DNA of 64,000 bases from Thunnus maccoyii (lineage: Eukaryota; Chordata; Actinopteri; Scombriformes; Scombridae): NCBI RefSeq assembly GCF_910596095.1, contig NC_056540.1, positions 27,500,001 to 27,564,000 of the forward strand, written 5' to 3'. The notes under the pieces were generated by a model. That model was given only the letters and a program-made list of their open reading frames with translations, was not told the origin of the DNA and did no database searches. Numbering within the stretch: position 1 is the stretch's first letter; every line of letters starts with the position of its first letter. The position numbers and the translations under genes were made by a program. Shown here in pieces: positions 23,002 through 36,108 of the stretch.

Positions 23002-24056
23002 GTAAGACAATGTAAGTAAGTAAAACAATGTAAGTAAAACAATGTAAATGCCATAAAAACACAGTAAATTATTTTTATTAAAATATTCACCATAAAATAA
23101 AGGCTGCAATCTGTAAATTAATATAATAAAATATTATAGTTTTTTTTAACAGGATTATTCAATTACTTAAGGGTTTTGAATGTTAAATTACATTGAATTC
23201 TATGTAAAAATACAAAAAATACACATCTATTACTACATGTAAAATTAAGGCAACTTTTTTTTTACAGCAAAACTTTAAATTTAATGTAAAAAAAAAAAAA
23301 ATGTTAAAAAAATAAATAAATAAAAAAAATAAAAAGAAAAGTAGAAAAATGGTAAAAAGTCTGGCAGCAAAAGTTGCCAAACACTTACCATCAAATAATG
23401 GTTAAAAAAAAACAAAAAAAAACCCTTTTGTTATTCTACAGAGATTTTTTTTTTTTTTTTTAAAATACAAATATTTACTTTAGACATTATCTGCATTTTT
23501 ATAGTCCCACTGTTGTAAAAGAAGAATAAAAAAAATATAAAATATTGCTAGAATGTTAAACAAATGTATAAATCTGCACAAAAAAATGAAAAACATTGAA
23601 GAAATACCTTAAAATTACTTAATTTAAATAAAGGCTTGTTTTACACAGTATTCTTTTGTAAATTCAAAGAATTATCCAATTTATCCTTAAGACTGCCCCA
23701 TCAAAACACGTATTTCTAGATGTAAAACACAAAAAGATTATGTAAAATTATATTCAAATTATCCTCCTTTAACACCCATTAATGGTATCTTGAGAGCTTT
23801 AGGCTTTAATTGTATGTGATTGTCTCATCTATTTAATGTAAATTCCTGTTAAATGGTTGGTTTTATACAAAAAATAGGATCATGCGAAAATGGCTTACAA
23901 AAACATAATTTTAATAATCATTACCTAATATAAACATTATTTGAAAGTAATTACAAGCAACTATCCAATATATCAACAGACTTTTCCAATTAATGTATGA
24001 GACTTACTGTATATAAACAGTATTTTACAGTAATTACAAGTAACTATCCAATATAC
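23002..24056 (-). mobile_element. Left copy of an AT-rich element (inverted arm)
   Basis: From about 23340 to 24056 this is the reverse complement of 35300-36085 at an easily visible level. Shared words include 'aaaaagtctggcagcaaaag', 'gctagaatgttaaacaaatg', 'cctcctttaacacccattaa' and 'tacaaaaacataattttaat'. The 83-bp period seen in the right copy is present here too ('ctatccaata' at 23961 and again at 24044). 23002-23285 is additional AT-rich sequence of the same style with no visible partner on the right. The inner end is truncated. No open frame of note is present. Confidence 0.75.
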
Positions 24057-27000
24057 TGACACTCTTCTTCAGAGGGATGTATTTTATATATTGTGTGTAC
24101 TCTGCCATCAGAACCTTCCACTTATAGGCTATTTGAGGCTAAAGAGAGCTATTGTATTTAGGTCTTGATGCACAGCATATTGGTGTTGGGGCTACATATC
24201 AAAATCAAATGGTCACAAAATGTATGTTTGTTGTATCCTATGTTCCATCCTGGCTGTTGAGACTGAAATATCTCTTAATGATTGACATTGATAATTATGT
24301 CCCTTGCCTCTTTGTTATTATGTAGACATGAATAAATCATAGATGTTGGTATAGTGGTCTGCCAACTCCTAGCAATAGAGTAGGACTTGTATTTAGCTTA
24401 GCAGTTATTTGAAGAGGGGTTAATAGCAGTGCTGAGACAGGTAGGACCAACCATGCCTGTTTAAGCACTGTAGGAGCCTTTCAACCAGGCTGAACATGAA
24501 CTCTCACTGCATGGCCTCAGCCACTCCACAGTTCAACAAGACAACCCACAAGCAAGGGCTCTTCTAAGTATAGTTGGATCAATCAATGCAATAATTGTTA
24601 CAGATTGTATACAGTTGATATACCTTCAAAAAATATGTATTCGTGCAGTTAAAGCCCAACTGTGGGACTTTTGTCTCCCCCTTCTGGCAATGAGAGTAAT
24701 TAGAAAAACATGGTTGACACTTGCTTACATAGGCTCCGCCGCAGACTACTCTGTTGCTACTGTTGTGGCTGTACAATGGTGGATACATTTTGCAACCCCT
24801 GCAAAATGAGTCATTTCACTATCAGAATTTGATCCATTTGGTCCAAACATTTGAAAGTCTAGAAGAGCGGCACAATTAAATGATTTTGTCCCCATTCAAG
24901 TCAGCCAAGAATGTATTTTGTCATATGGAAAGGAAGGAAAAAAGAAGGTAAAAAACAGTCTGTGGAATTACATTAGAATGAAATTACAAACTTTAGACCA
25001 TCTATTCAAATTAGGAAAAAACTCCCAAAAAACTCCCCTTTAATGGGGGGAAAAGGGAGAAACCTCTTTCTGTAAAGTATACTCTGTATCCCACATAAAT
25101 AATACTATTTAGGAAACAAAAAAATATTGTATGTCAAAGATTTCCAATTGCATTATTGAAAAAGATCAATTTCTGAAAAACAAGTTGGGTGGGTGGAGGG
25201 TTCATCTGTATCATATATATGGATATTTGCAATTCAATTCAAAACAAACAAACAAACAGAAACATTAAACATTAACAATTCATTGTCGCTAAGCTGTTTG
25301 TTACCATGGAAATATATAATTTCTGTTCATTTTAATTTAGAAATGAAGAGGTATTTTTCATTTCTCATTTCATTTCACATCAAGACTTGTGTAAGCAATG
25401 TCGCACTGCTTGTGTGGTCATATCGCTTGGCTGGAACTCATTGAAATTTGCTTTTCAACCTGTCACAAAACATCTTAAGATTTATGATTGCATCTGAAAT
25501 GGTCAAGAGCTTAAAAACAGAGACAAATTAATCAGAAAATTAAAAGACCAAAATATTACTCATAACAATGTGACATTATCATGTTATCATGTAACCCTCA
25601 TTTTATGGTACAGAAAGTAATTTTAAAACTTACCATATACTTAAATTAAATTCTCATTTAATATTTACCGATACCCCCCACGGTGAGGGGTGGGGGTACT
25701 TAACCTATTGATTATATATATAATTAGTGCAATTACAAATATACTGAAATACACTTTTGTACACTTGACTGTATGATTTTGAGACACCATTAAGTTATAA
25801 TTAAGTCCCCATCCACTTTAAATATTTTTTTCTTCTCGTTCCTTCACTTAGATGTTTGAGTTCCACTGTGCAGACTTTGACCTTCTGGTGTTATAGGATA
25901 AAACATGCAGTTGCACTTTAAAGGAAATGAAATGACTCAGACTGTGCAATTAATTACATTATTGCAATTGAAAATTGAGCATTTTTACAATGCAGTGGAC
26001 TGATTTAGCCTGGGACTGTGCAATCTACTGTGCATGACATTTGAGGTTACTGTATATATGGTGCATTGATTGAGAGATTGAGAGAAGACCTTGGTTGAAG
26101 CAGTCTATTCTATGTACAGTATATAGTACAGTATCTTCTAATCTTTATAGTATACTGCTTTCATACAAGAAAACACTGTCCACATTGTTTTACAGTATTT
26201 ATTTCAAAAATTTAATTGTTATTTTTTGTTTTCTTAGATGTTCCTGGAGCTGTCTCATCACCATCCACTATTACTGTTCATTTTGTCCAGTACTGTAGCT
26301 CCCTCAATTTGTTTTGTGCATTGCATTGTGGGAGAATATTATCCATCAATAGCACACACAAAAATCAATCAAAAGTCAATTTTGTCACTTTTCCATTATG
26401 AACACACTAAACACTTAAACCTGCTATATGCTGAATGAGTGATCCAACTGTGGTGAATGATGAATGAGCAGAATACGCTGAATGAAACTTAGTGACTCTT
26501 TTGTCCTCTCTACTGCTGTGTTTTTTAGATATATATTGTATAGTCTGAATATAAGTTCATATCTCTATTGCCAGTGGATTGGAAATGTGTTTTACTTCTT
26601 TAGGGGAGATGTCAATCAAAGACAGTCTATACAGGCCCACACACTCCTAAGTAGAGGTCTAATCAAGCAAAATAGGCAAAAAGACGTCTGTGGGTCTATC
26701 TTTAGGGGCCTTTAAACTGGGAGAAGCAGAAAAATTTAAAAAAAATATTGTTATGACTTGGCCTGGGAGAAACCCTAGCACAACAGGAAAATGACACTCC
26801 CTCTCCCCAGCTCCCAAGAAACAGCAGCAACAAGGGATTTTACAGCCTTTAAATGTTTATTTCATAGTTGTGGTTTCAGGATGAGTTAAGGGCAAAACAA
26901 CAAACAAAAGGGAACTAAAGCTAATCAACCTAAAATTACCTATTTAAACATAAAGAAACAAAAATACAAATCACTGACATAACTCCTAACTTAACAGAAA

Positions 27001-27339
27001 CCGGAGGAAAGATATTAAAATGAAAATGCTATCCACCCCTACAGAAACTGGGCTGTTAAATATATTTGCAAAGTTATTTACAATACTGTACACAGTGGGG
27101 CAGAGAAGCAGAACAACAACAGCAACAACAATAACAATAGATACATGACTAGCAACAACAAACAGCAGCAACAGCAGGAGAAGGACATCCCCATGTCAGC
27201 GCGGTCCATGGGGTTTCCTGCGAACGAGAAAGCACAAAGAACTCTGGGGAAGGAGTCAAGTTAGTAACATGCATTAATGGTAAATGAATACATACATATG
27301 GAGAGGAGCTCAGTGCATCAGTGGAAGTCCCCCAGCAGT

Positions 27340-27620
27340 CTAGGCCTATAGCAGCATAACTAAGGGCTGGTCCAAGGCGAGCTTGGTCAGTCCTAACTAT
27401 AAGCTTTATCAAAAAGGAAACTTTTAAGCCTACTCTTAAACGTAGAGAGGGTGTCTGCCCCACCGGACCGAATCTGGAAGATGGTTCCACAAGAGAGGAG
27501 CCTGAGAGCTGCCTCCCATTCTACTTTTGGAGACTGTAGGAACCACCAGTAAGCCTGCATTCTGGGAGCGCAGTGTTCTAGTGGGGTAATAGGGTACTAT
27601 GAGCTCTCAATAAATACAGA
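27340..27620. repeat. Recurrent teleost repeat fragment
   Basis: Words such as 'ctataagctttatcaaaaag', 'gtagagagggtgtctgcccc' and 'tgcctcccattctacttttg' belong to an extremely common fish repeat (recalled from memory, class uncertain). The minus-strand frame at 27149-27490 is derived from it and is not a gene. Confidence 0.5.
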
Positions 27621-30600
27621 GATCAATGGCATAGAACCAACAGCAAGCATGCCAAAAGTAGTTACAAAAAATGACCAGCAGGTGTCGCACTGTGTGAACC
27701 TTCTCATCGATAGGTTTGTACACTCAATGTCTCCAAAATAAATAGAAATGCGGATATGTTGACAGCTAGACAAAAAACAAGCATCTATAGATAGGTATCT
27801 ATGCAGTGACTAATCTACACAGACAGTGCGCATCATATGAAGCATCAACTATTGTGCAGTAAATCTGTTTGGGACATCTCATCCAGGTAGCATCAGTTAG
27901 AATCAAGCTCTCACTGGACAGTAGCCTCCATTAGCTGTGATCATGTGCAGTCACTTGATAACTGGCAAAACACGCTCAATGTAATTCTGCAGACTGGTTA
28001 GAGATTCATCCTACCTGATAGGAAGGGACTGCTTTACGGTTATTATGGAGATAGGACGAATAATTTCCGCGCACTAATAACTTTGTCATCATACATTTGA
28101 CATTTGAATATTATATTGAGATAGACTTGAAAAAGTACAAACCTATCCTTGAATCAACTTAAATTTCAAGTTTGTTTCCCATACAATATGTTATGTCAAC
28201 ATTGTACTGATAGTTATTGACATTTCTGTGAGTGCACTGAGAAGTTACGTTGCTAGTCTTGGTCTCAGAGACCCCTCGCACTGATACACCGGATGGCTAC
28301 GAAGGGCCAGAGTGCATCTCATGTTCATGAACATTTTGTTCCTAGACTGAAAATGAAAAAGTAATAATTATTACACAAATAATTATACATCACACAGACA
28401 TCAAGCACAAAACAGTGTAACAGTTCCACCAATGTAATTTCCAAAAAAGAATATAGTTATGATGGTTCTATTTTTTTTTTTTAAACAACCATAGTTGCCC
28501 AAGCCAGTATTTGAGAATTATGTATATGACAATGTTAGTGGTCATGTTTCCAGACTTTACAAACTTGCCAGGGTTGTAAAATACTGACTTGAAGTATTAT
28601 AAAGTGCTATGCAGTGTTTTGGCATCTGAATAGTCTCAAAACGCAATGATCTATCCCTCAAACTGGACTTCTTGTATCATATTTCATCATCTCACTGCTA
28701 CCTGAAGCAACATGCCAACACTAATACAGACCATTTTTGGTCTGAACAGGGTTCAAACAGATTTTCATTCTGGTAATAGCTCAGTACATAAAAAGCACTG
28801 AGTCTACATATTCTTGAATAATTCAATACAAATATACCACTTCTGATGCAGAGAAAACCAAATTTAAAACATACCTCTGATTGCTGTACAAAGGGCAATG
28901 TCACTCAGACAATTTGATCCTGTGGGAACAGAGTTAACAAAAAATATGAAATAATTCGTGTTACAGTCCTAATTGCTAATTATTCCAGTTAACAAGGACT
29001 TCACAATGAAATGCTTAAGTGACTTTTTAAATACAAAATGTAACTATTTATCTATCTGACTTATAAATACAATACCTGCTTTCATGTGAGTCAGGTGATT
29101 TAGTCCTAGATGTGCACAAAACACATGAATATGAACTTTTGATTAGTTTACAAAATAACAGTCAAGTAAAAAGGTCAAATGTAACATGGGCAGGGTGAAG
29201 TAGAGCTACAATGTTAAATTGATAAAGTTAATTTTATATAATTGTTTGAAATCACTCACCAATAAAAAAGTTTCAAGTTAAAGGCCAGTATCCACTCCAG
29301 ATGAGGCAACCAGTTACTGGAGCAGTAGTGTGGGGGAACTGTCGGGTACATGGCTAATAAAATTGAACATTCAAGCACCAACAGTATTTCAGCATACATC
29401 ATACCGAGTTTCTTTGAAGCTCAAGGAACCTCAGCGCTCATGTTCCACTTCAGCCTAAGAGGAAAGATAAATGACAACAGATGTTAACTTGAAATATATT
29501 AAGGACTTAGCATACAAACATACAGTATGTTCAATAGTAACACAGTTCAGTATTCACTGGTTGAGTCAAGCTATTTATATCCAAAACCAAACTATTTAGC
29601 ATAATTTTTCCTGGTTAAAAAAACTCAGTTTTGACTATTTCAGTATCAAATATATCAAATCTTAAGATCAAAGGAGGAAAGTAGTTCTAGGATTGTTTTA
29701 TCTGAATAGTTTTTAGAGGCTGTGAAAAAGTGGATGAGACCATCATTTTGGAGACCACCCATTACACTTTGTATTTCTTGTCATACTTGTCATTTGTTTG
29801 TTTAACCAGTCACATTGCTGTCACATACTGCCCTGGGTTCTGTTTGCGTTTAGCATTGTTTTGTTACATTTACATCTGCATTTATGGTTTAGTCAATACA
29901 AAAAAGTATTTAAGTGCATTATTAATTGTTTCTTGAGTTATAGATTAGCTTAGGTTGTAACATATACTCACCCACCATGCGGCCAGGAGACAAAAGGGCA
30001 GGCACTGGACCACTTCCTGATTTAAAGATCTTGCTGACATCACCAGTGATGTCATGAGTTAGACCAAGTATAGGGGAGTTTATTTTATTTAGTTAAATGT
30101 TTGGTTTTGTTTTTATGTTATTTGTACTTATTTTGTTTTATGGTAAGGAACAATGCTGTTGTCGATGTGTGTGTAAACAATGTTAACTGATACAAGTGAC
30201 ATTGTCATACACCAGTTGTTGGTATCAGGGAAAGGACACCCCTGATATAAATATGGTTCTGCCTAGATAGATTTCAGGGCCTATTTAAAGGGAGAGATGT
30301 TAGTTTGGGAGAGAGCATAAACAAAAGAGGATGTCAGCTAGCTGTGTTAAGGTAAGTTTGTTTTGCTTGATTTCATTTGGTCCTCTGTCTCTTATCACCT
30401 TCTTTGACACTCTGGCAAAGCTTCCTCACAGGTAAAACTTTATTTCACAGTAAAACGGTAAATAATTGTACAAAGCCAGAAAGGGTTGAAGATATGTTTC
30501 ATTTTTCTTGTTTCTTATCTTGTCAATGGTCTTCATGATCCAAAACCCTTTAGGATTTAATTTAATTTTTTAAATTGTATTACATGCAAATGAAGAGATT

Positions 30601-30728
30601 TGCTTGTCGCCCATTATCTATTCATATAAGAAAATGAACAGAACACTAGGTGAAGGGATGTAAGACCTTAAAATAGTTGAAAAAACATAGAAATGTGAAC
30701 AAAGAAAATGTATATAGTCTCTTGGCTT

Positions 30729-30909
30729 CAGACAGATCAAGAAAGTGCACGCAGATTCAAATGAATGTTGCACAATCATTGGATGAATCGATGCTGAAAC
30801 CAATGATATTGTTTGAGTTCTGGGGGCAGATCCACCCAGTGTGATTCATCCAATGACTGCGCAGCATTCAATTGTTTGAATCTATGCGCACTTTGTTGAT
30901 CTCTGTCTG
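30729..30909. repeat. Long imperfect hairpin (about 60-bp arms)
   Basis: The left arm 30729-30788 and right arm 30843-30909 are inverted copies ('cattggatgaatc' against 'gattcatccaatg', 'cagacagatca' against 'tgatctctgtctg' with one insertion). The central loop is about 54 bp. This looks like a foldback MITE. It has no coding capacity. Confidence 0.75.
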
Positions 30910-31785
30910 AGGCGCAGAGACTACAGAGACAGTTTCTCTGGATAAAGTGACGCAAGTCATTTCCCAAGCCTGTTGATTTAAGGTTGATGATTCACATTCA
31001 CCTTTCACTAAAGGTTAGGTAATCATTTTGATTTTCTTCATATGAGGTTTCATATAAAGAGAGATATCAACTGAACTTGTCATGAGTTGAGCTAACACCA
31101 AGGGCAGCAGAAAGGGAAAGTAAGATAGTAGCATTCAACGCTTGCTACAACTTGACATAACTAAAGCGTTGACGTTGCATAAGTGTCAGAATTTTAAAAT
31201 GTATGTGGAGTCAGCAGTGCTAACGTTAGCATTAGCTTTTTGTATGCATTAACTAAGTCTGTGTGGCTTCAGATAACATAACATTATGCCAGTCCTAATG
31301 AAGCTATTAAGGTTAGCCTTGAATCAGAATCTCATATCAGTCATAGTAATGTTAAATAAGTTACATTTGTCAGTTGACCAGTAACATGTTAAGCTCCTAT
31401 TCTGTCCATTAAATAAAAAGCTGTGGCAAGTTGTGACCTGAGAAAGACTTAAAATGACAGCTATTATACTAGTGTTAATAAGTTTAGCCAGTTAGCTTGA
31501 TGAGTTACGGATACTATTAATTAAAGAAACATCAGACCGTCCAGCTGCTCCTATTTACTGCTAGAAGTAAATACGTTACCAGTAACCTGCTGCCTACTAA
31601 CTAAGTTAGAGTTGGTGTCTGTGTTCCTCGACTTTGCTGCAGCAACAACTAACAATAATAACAATCAAATAGTGTTATAACGGCACAGTAACAGCAATAT
31701 AGCATTTAAAAAAGAAACACAATGGAGTAAGATTTACAGTGTGGTAGTGATATATATAGTGTAGTGTGTGTAAAGTGCTGTGTGA

Positions 31786-31813
31786 GTGTGTGTTTGTGTG
31801 TGTGTGTGTGTGT
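31786..31813. repeat. (GT)n microsatellite
   Basis: A near-perfect GT dinucleotide run with two interruptions. Confidence 0.85.
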
Positions 31814-31850
31814 AACGTGTAGACAGGCAATTAGTGATCATTTTTCATAA

Positions 31851-31962
31851 GTCTGGTTGTCTGGTGGAAAAAACTGTCTTGGAGCCTGCTAGTCCAGACT
31901 TTGAGGCTGTTGTACCATTTACCAGATGGCAGCAGCTGAAACAATCCGTAGTTGGGGTTAGG
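31851..31962 (-). pseudogene. LINE reverse transcriptase C-terminal relic
   Basis: The minus strand reads CFSCCHLVNGTTASKSGLAG followed by SKTVFS. This resembles the end of the L2/Rex1-type ORF2 ('LLPSGRRYRSLKVRTSRLQD...SFFP'). It is a short relic of the same family class as the LINE at 22205-23001, with no start and a scrambled frame. Confidence 0.5.
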
Positions 31963-32163
31963 GTTAGACATACAGTTGGAATACACTTGGAAAATAATAG
32001 CACAACTCCTAATATGTATGTTTTAATGTAATGTTAGTATATCAATGTGTCACAAATTTATTGATAAATTAAGTATTTTAATCATGATAATTATTTGAAT
32101 TTTTCATCCCCCAATGTCTTCCTGAGTTGTTTTGCATCACTGGCATGGTTTTCCCATGCACAG

Positions 32164-32319
32164 TTATTGGAAGGTTCTGGGCCTCAACATCCCCATGATC
32201 ATATCCAGCCTCACCACCCTGCAGGAGGGCGTTCTCAGCCAGGGGAAAGCCAAGTGGAGTTTAAGGAACTGCATCTGGGTGTTACACTGCATGACCCAGG
32301 CCTACTATCTGTTTACCTG
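32164..32319 (+). pseudogene. Orphan exon-like block, unknown gene
   Basis: A 156-nt block lies between 'cccatgcacag' and 'gtgtgcg'. In one frame it has GC-biased third positions and encodes YWKVLGLNIPMIISSLTTLQ, then EGVLSQGKAKWSLRNCIWVL and HCMTQAYYLFTW. It enters mid-codon and leaves mid-codon, as real internal exons do. I do not recognise the family. No partner exon was seen nearby. Possibilities are a captured exon, a decayed host gene or an unrecognised transposon domain. Confidence 0.35.
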
Positions 32320-33499
32320 GTGTGCGCACTAGCTCACTCATTATATAGATCAGTGGCTAAACCGCACTGTCACGTTGGAACTGTTGCATTACATAGGGCT
32401 AGGTAGAGAGAGCGCCATGAAAATTGTAGGAAACTCAGATCATGTCAACACTAACGCACCTCAGAAGCGCTGTTTGTAAACATTTTGGATTTTACTTTAT
32501 CAATGGCAAAATTATCAATAAAGATAAGGCTGTTTGCTGACTTTGTATGAAGCAACTACTTAACAGTAAAGTTACCACAACAACAAATGGAGTCACCTGT
32601 TAGCTTCTCACCCAAGCAAGGCTAAAGAATCAGACCACCAGCAGCTACACAACCTCGCCTAACTTTCTATTTTTTGCCTATAAATTACATAATGTTAATG
32701 TTCTATATAATATGAACGAATTCCATAGCACTGTGAATTCATTCGAACTTTATTTTGGGAAAAAGTGACAGACCTAGTGCATATGCTGCATGGGAGATGG
32801 ACCTGCTTTTCTGCTGCTCCGTTCTTTTAAGCTTCAAGTCTATTTTTTTCCCAACCTTATGCGTCAGTGAAGCATGGATATACATACATGTGTATATTTG
32901 TTGTTTGTTTTTTATTTTAAACTGTATATTCTGCATAATTCAATCACTGTATTGCAAGTCAAAAACTGAAAAACATTCTCTTGCCTAAAGCTTGTGCAAA
33001 ATACTGCACCAGAGTTTTAACTGGTTCCAAATGTAGAGGCTACTACATCACTCCAAATTAAGCATCCCAACACAGGATACCAGTCAGTTTTACAAATGGT
33101 TTTAAGATTTTGTTGATCACATTTAAAGAACAGCTTGATCTGCCCCCAGCCTTAATTTCAGACCTTTTTAAACCCTTAATGTCCTTGCACTAAAAGAGGC
33201 AAAGTTTTATCATGCCCAATTTCTGTTCAAGCGGAAAACTGCTCTCCTTAAGAGCAGCGGCCTCATGGCTCCCCTCTGCCGCTGCTTTGAGGGTAATTGC
33301 CAAAGTTGCCATTGTGTGTACATTGAAAAAAATACAGGCAACAACGTTGCCACCTGTTGGTGTGCAGGCACTTTTAAGAGCATGATACATATTTGTTGTT
33401 TTTGTATTCTCAGTACAAGGCTTGCTGAGGCTCACTGCAGAGGATCACAGCCATCGTTGGAATTCTGAAAGGAAGTGGGTGACTTTCAATCTGCCTCTT

Positions 33500-33600
33500 G
33501 ACGTGAGTCGCAAATTTTAGGACTTGCAACTTGGTTGACTAACACTGATAAGACTCGACTTGACTTTGACTTGAGGCAGATGACTCGAAAAGACTTGACA
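33500..33600. repeat. Degenerate tandem repeat of 'gacttgactcg'
   Basis: The stretch is built of GACTCG/GACTTG units ('aagactcgacttgactttga'). It is a minisatellite-like sequence that is common in fish genomes. Confidence 0.55.
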
Positions 33601-35043
33601 GTTTTTATTTAGCTGAATCGCCTATATGCATTATTGTAGATATTGAGCATGAACAGTTAACATTTTGAGACATGATAGGATGACTTCTAGTGCAGTGTCC
33701 ACAACCCAGGCTTTAAAGACAATGTCTAGTAGGACCTAGAAAACAAAGCAAGATAGGATTGAGCTCAAAGCTTGTTGAAAGCATTTTCCCATACCTGCGC
33801 TGATTTTCTCTCAAGCCTAATATTATCAGACTGTTTCTGATTCAGACAAGACAGCTTATGAATTGACAGCTTTTCATGACAGAGCTTCATTATTCTGTTC
33901 GCAGTCCCTCACTAGTTCAAAGTCAATGTAACTCAACCACAGCAGAATGGTCTCTCCTTCTCTCTAACCAACTGTGTGACAAATGCAATCCTTCAAGATC
34001 AGGCAAACAAGATGGTATTTTTCCTTGATGATGCTTGACGTTTGAAGAAATTTCAGTGTTCTAAATTAATGGATGTATTAGTCTACATAGTCCACAGCAG
34101 AAAAAAGTGATCATTAAATAGAATACTATGTTTCGTTGTGCAAACGCCAAATGCAGGTGGATTTTCCATTTGGTGAGTAAATATACCAAAATAGTCATGT
34201 GTTGCAGACAGAGACTCAGGCCGATGCTGAGCTGTAGTATAACTTGCAGTTTGTTTGTTTTTTGTGTGCACTTTACAACCACAACAAAGCAGTATATGTA
34301 GCTTACAGTCCACCAGCATATTTTTGCTGCTGTTAAAACCCACTAGCATTGTGCTAACTACTGCAACTGGAGGAAATTCCTCTTCTTCTACTACTTCTGC
34401 TTCAAAACTCTTACCTTACTCAAAGGCACAACCTGGTAGCAGAAGTCATACAACATATCCGCAAACATTAATACTGCATAAAACACAAAATTATGAACAC
34501 TAGATCCTGGAAAACATGTCAGATCAGATTATTTATTTTTGTTTACTTAGTTAATTAATGTGAAGTTAATTTATAAAGTTAATCAACCTGCATAATATTC
34601 TTTAGTTTTATGTTGACATCCCAAATTATAGTTGATTTGCTACTCTACCGTATACTCAGAACATCCCCCTGGGTGTTCTTAGTGTCATCTATAACATCTT
34701 TCTCAATTCCTTGTTTTTGGAAAAGCTCCATACATTATCAGATGACATCACAAATTTGAATTGTAGCAAAATAATTTTTGGATTTGGGAGACATTTTTTC
34801 ATGTTCACTAAAATTTTGAACCATCTTAAAGCATGGGATGGGATGGGACATTGTACTGACACAATGTACAAAACTGTTTTTGCTTCCATTGATGTCTGTT
34901 GAAGTAATCTGAATGAGAAAAAAATAAATACATTCTAGTAAAGTATTCCGTTTGAGCTCTTATTGGGTTGATCAGCTTCAGACCCACATTATAATTCAAT
35001 ATGGCTGTTTATTGGTTTATCAATTTTGAAACTTTAAGGATAA

Positions 35044-36108
35044 CACTGTAAAAATAGTGAATTACTTTGTAAAGCAAGCAGTAAAAGGTCATTTTATGAT
35101 ACATTCTGGTTATTAAACATCTTGAAATCTCATACATCTCAAATGGGGATCTGCATTGAATGGATTGCACAATATTGTAAAATGTCAGTAGAAAAATGTA
35201 TATATTTATTCAGTTTTAAAGAAACTGATATAAAGGAACTTTTATATAGACCTTCTGGTTTTTGTACATTCAGAACCCCATACATTAATGGGGAAATGTA
35301 TGTAGATATATTGGATAGTTGCTTTTAAATACTATTAAATAATGTTTATATAAAGTAAACCCCATACATTAATGGGAAAAGCCTGTATATATATTAAAGC
35401 ATTGATTTTAATTATTGTCGAAAATTGTTTATATAATGTATACCCCATACATTTATGGGAAAAGTCTGTAAATATATTGCAGAGTTGCTGGTAATTACTG
35501 TCAAATAATGTTTATATAAAGTAATGATTATCAAAATTATGTTTTTGTAAACTATTATTACATGATCTTATTTTTTTGTACAGTATAAAACCAACATTTA
35601 CCAAGGATTTACTGTAAATAGATAATCACATAAAATAAAAGCTTAAAGCTCTCAAGATACTGTTAATGGGTGTTAAAGGAGGGTAATTTGAATGTAATTT
35701 TACATAATTTTTCTGTGTTTTAACATCCAGAAATCTGTATTTTTATGGGGAGTTCTTGTGGATGAATTGAATAATCCTATGAATTTAACAAAGATTACTG
35801 TATGAAAACAAGAGTCTTCATTGAAATTAGGTGATTTTAAGGTAGTTCTGCAATCTTTTTCATTTTTTATGCAGATTTATACATTTGTTTAACATTCTAG
35901 CGATGTTTTGTGATGAGATTTTCTTTTTATTTTACAATGGTTGGACTGTAAAAATGCAGACAATGTCCAAAGTAAATATCTGTATTTTTAAAATAAATCT
36001 CTGTAGAATGACTAAAGGTCTGTTACTGTTAATTGATGATAAGTGTTTGGCAACTTTTGCTGCCAGACTTTTTACCGTTTTTTTACGATTTTTTTTTTTT
36101 TTACAGTG
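35044..36108 (+). mobile_element. Right copy of the AT-rich element with CACTGTAAAAA termini
   Basis: The copy begins CACTGTAAAAAT at 35044 and ends TTTTTTTACAGTG at 36108, so it has inverted terminal motifs of at least 11 bp and a length of 1065 bp. CACTG ends are seen in EnSpm/CACTA-like and Chapaev-like fish elements; the superfamily is not settled. It contains three 83-bp tandem units (see 35270-35520). Its outer edge abuts LINE sequence exactly. No transposase is present. Confidence 0.7.
35270..35520 (+). repeat. 83-bp tandem repeat, about three units
   Basis: CCCCATACATTAATGGGG-like boxes start at 35277, 35360 and 35443, exactly 83 bp apart, each followed by a shared AT-rich spacer ending 'atgtttatataaagtaa'. 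The boxes are palindromic (CCCCAT/ATGGGG arms). The left element copy has the same period. Confidence 0.85.

Larger units (their letters stand above)
24057..35043. other. Interior of the inverted-repeat-bracketed segment
   Basis: This is about 11 kb of AT-rich sequence with no intact gene. It holds teleost repeats (about 25010-25080 and 27340-27620), a long hairpin (30729-30909), a LINE relic (31851-31962), a single exon-like block (32164-32319), a tandem 'gacttgactcg' repeat (about 33500-33600) and several stretches (28000-30700, 33600-35000) in which I see nothing. The interior has no transposase frame. Confidence 0.6.

Noticed and set aside
24579..24809. Opposed short frames around 24.6-24.8 kb
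   Set aside because: Sequence resembles a dispersed 'ctcccccttctggcaatgag'-type repeat and has no coding bias.
30729..30909. Hairpin as a microRNA precursor
   Set aside because: The arms and total length are too long and uniform for a canonical precursor; a foldback transposon explains it better.
34253..34503. 82-codon plus-strand frame
   Set aside because: Ser/Thr-rich low complexity, no ATG-context or domain; surrounding DNA is repeat-derived.
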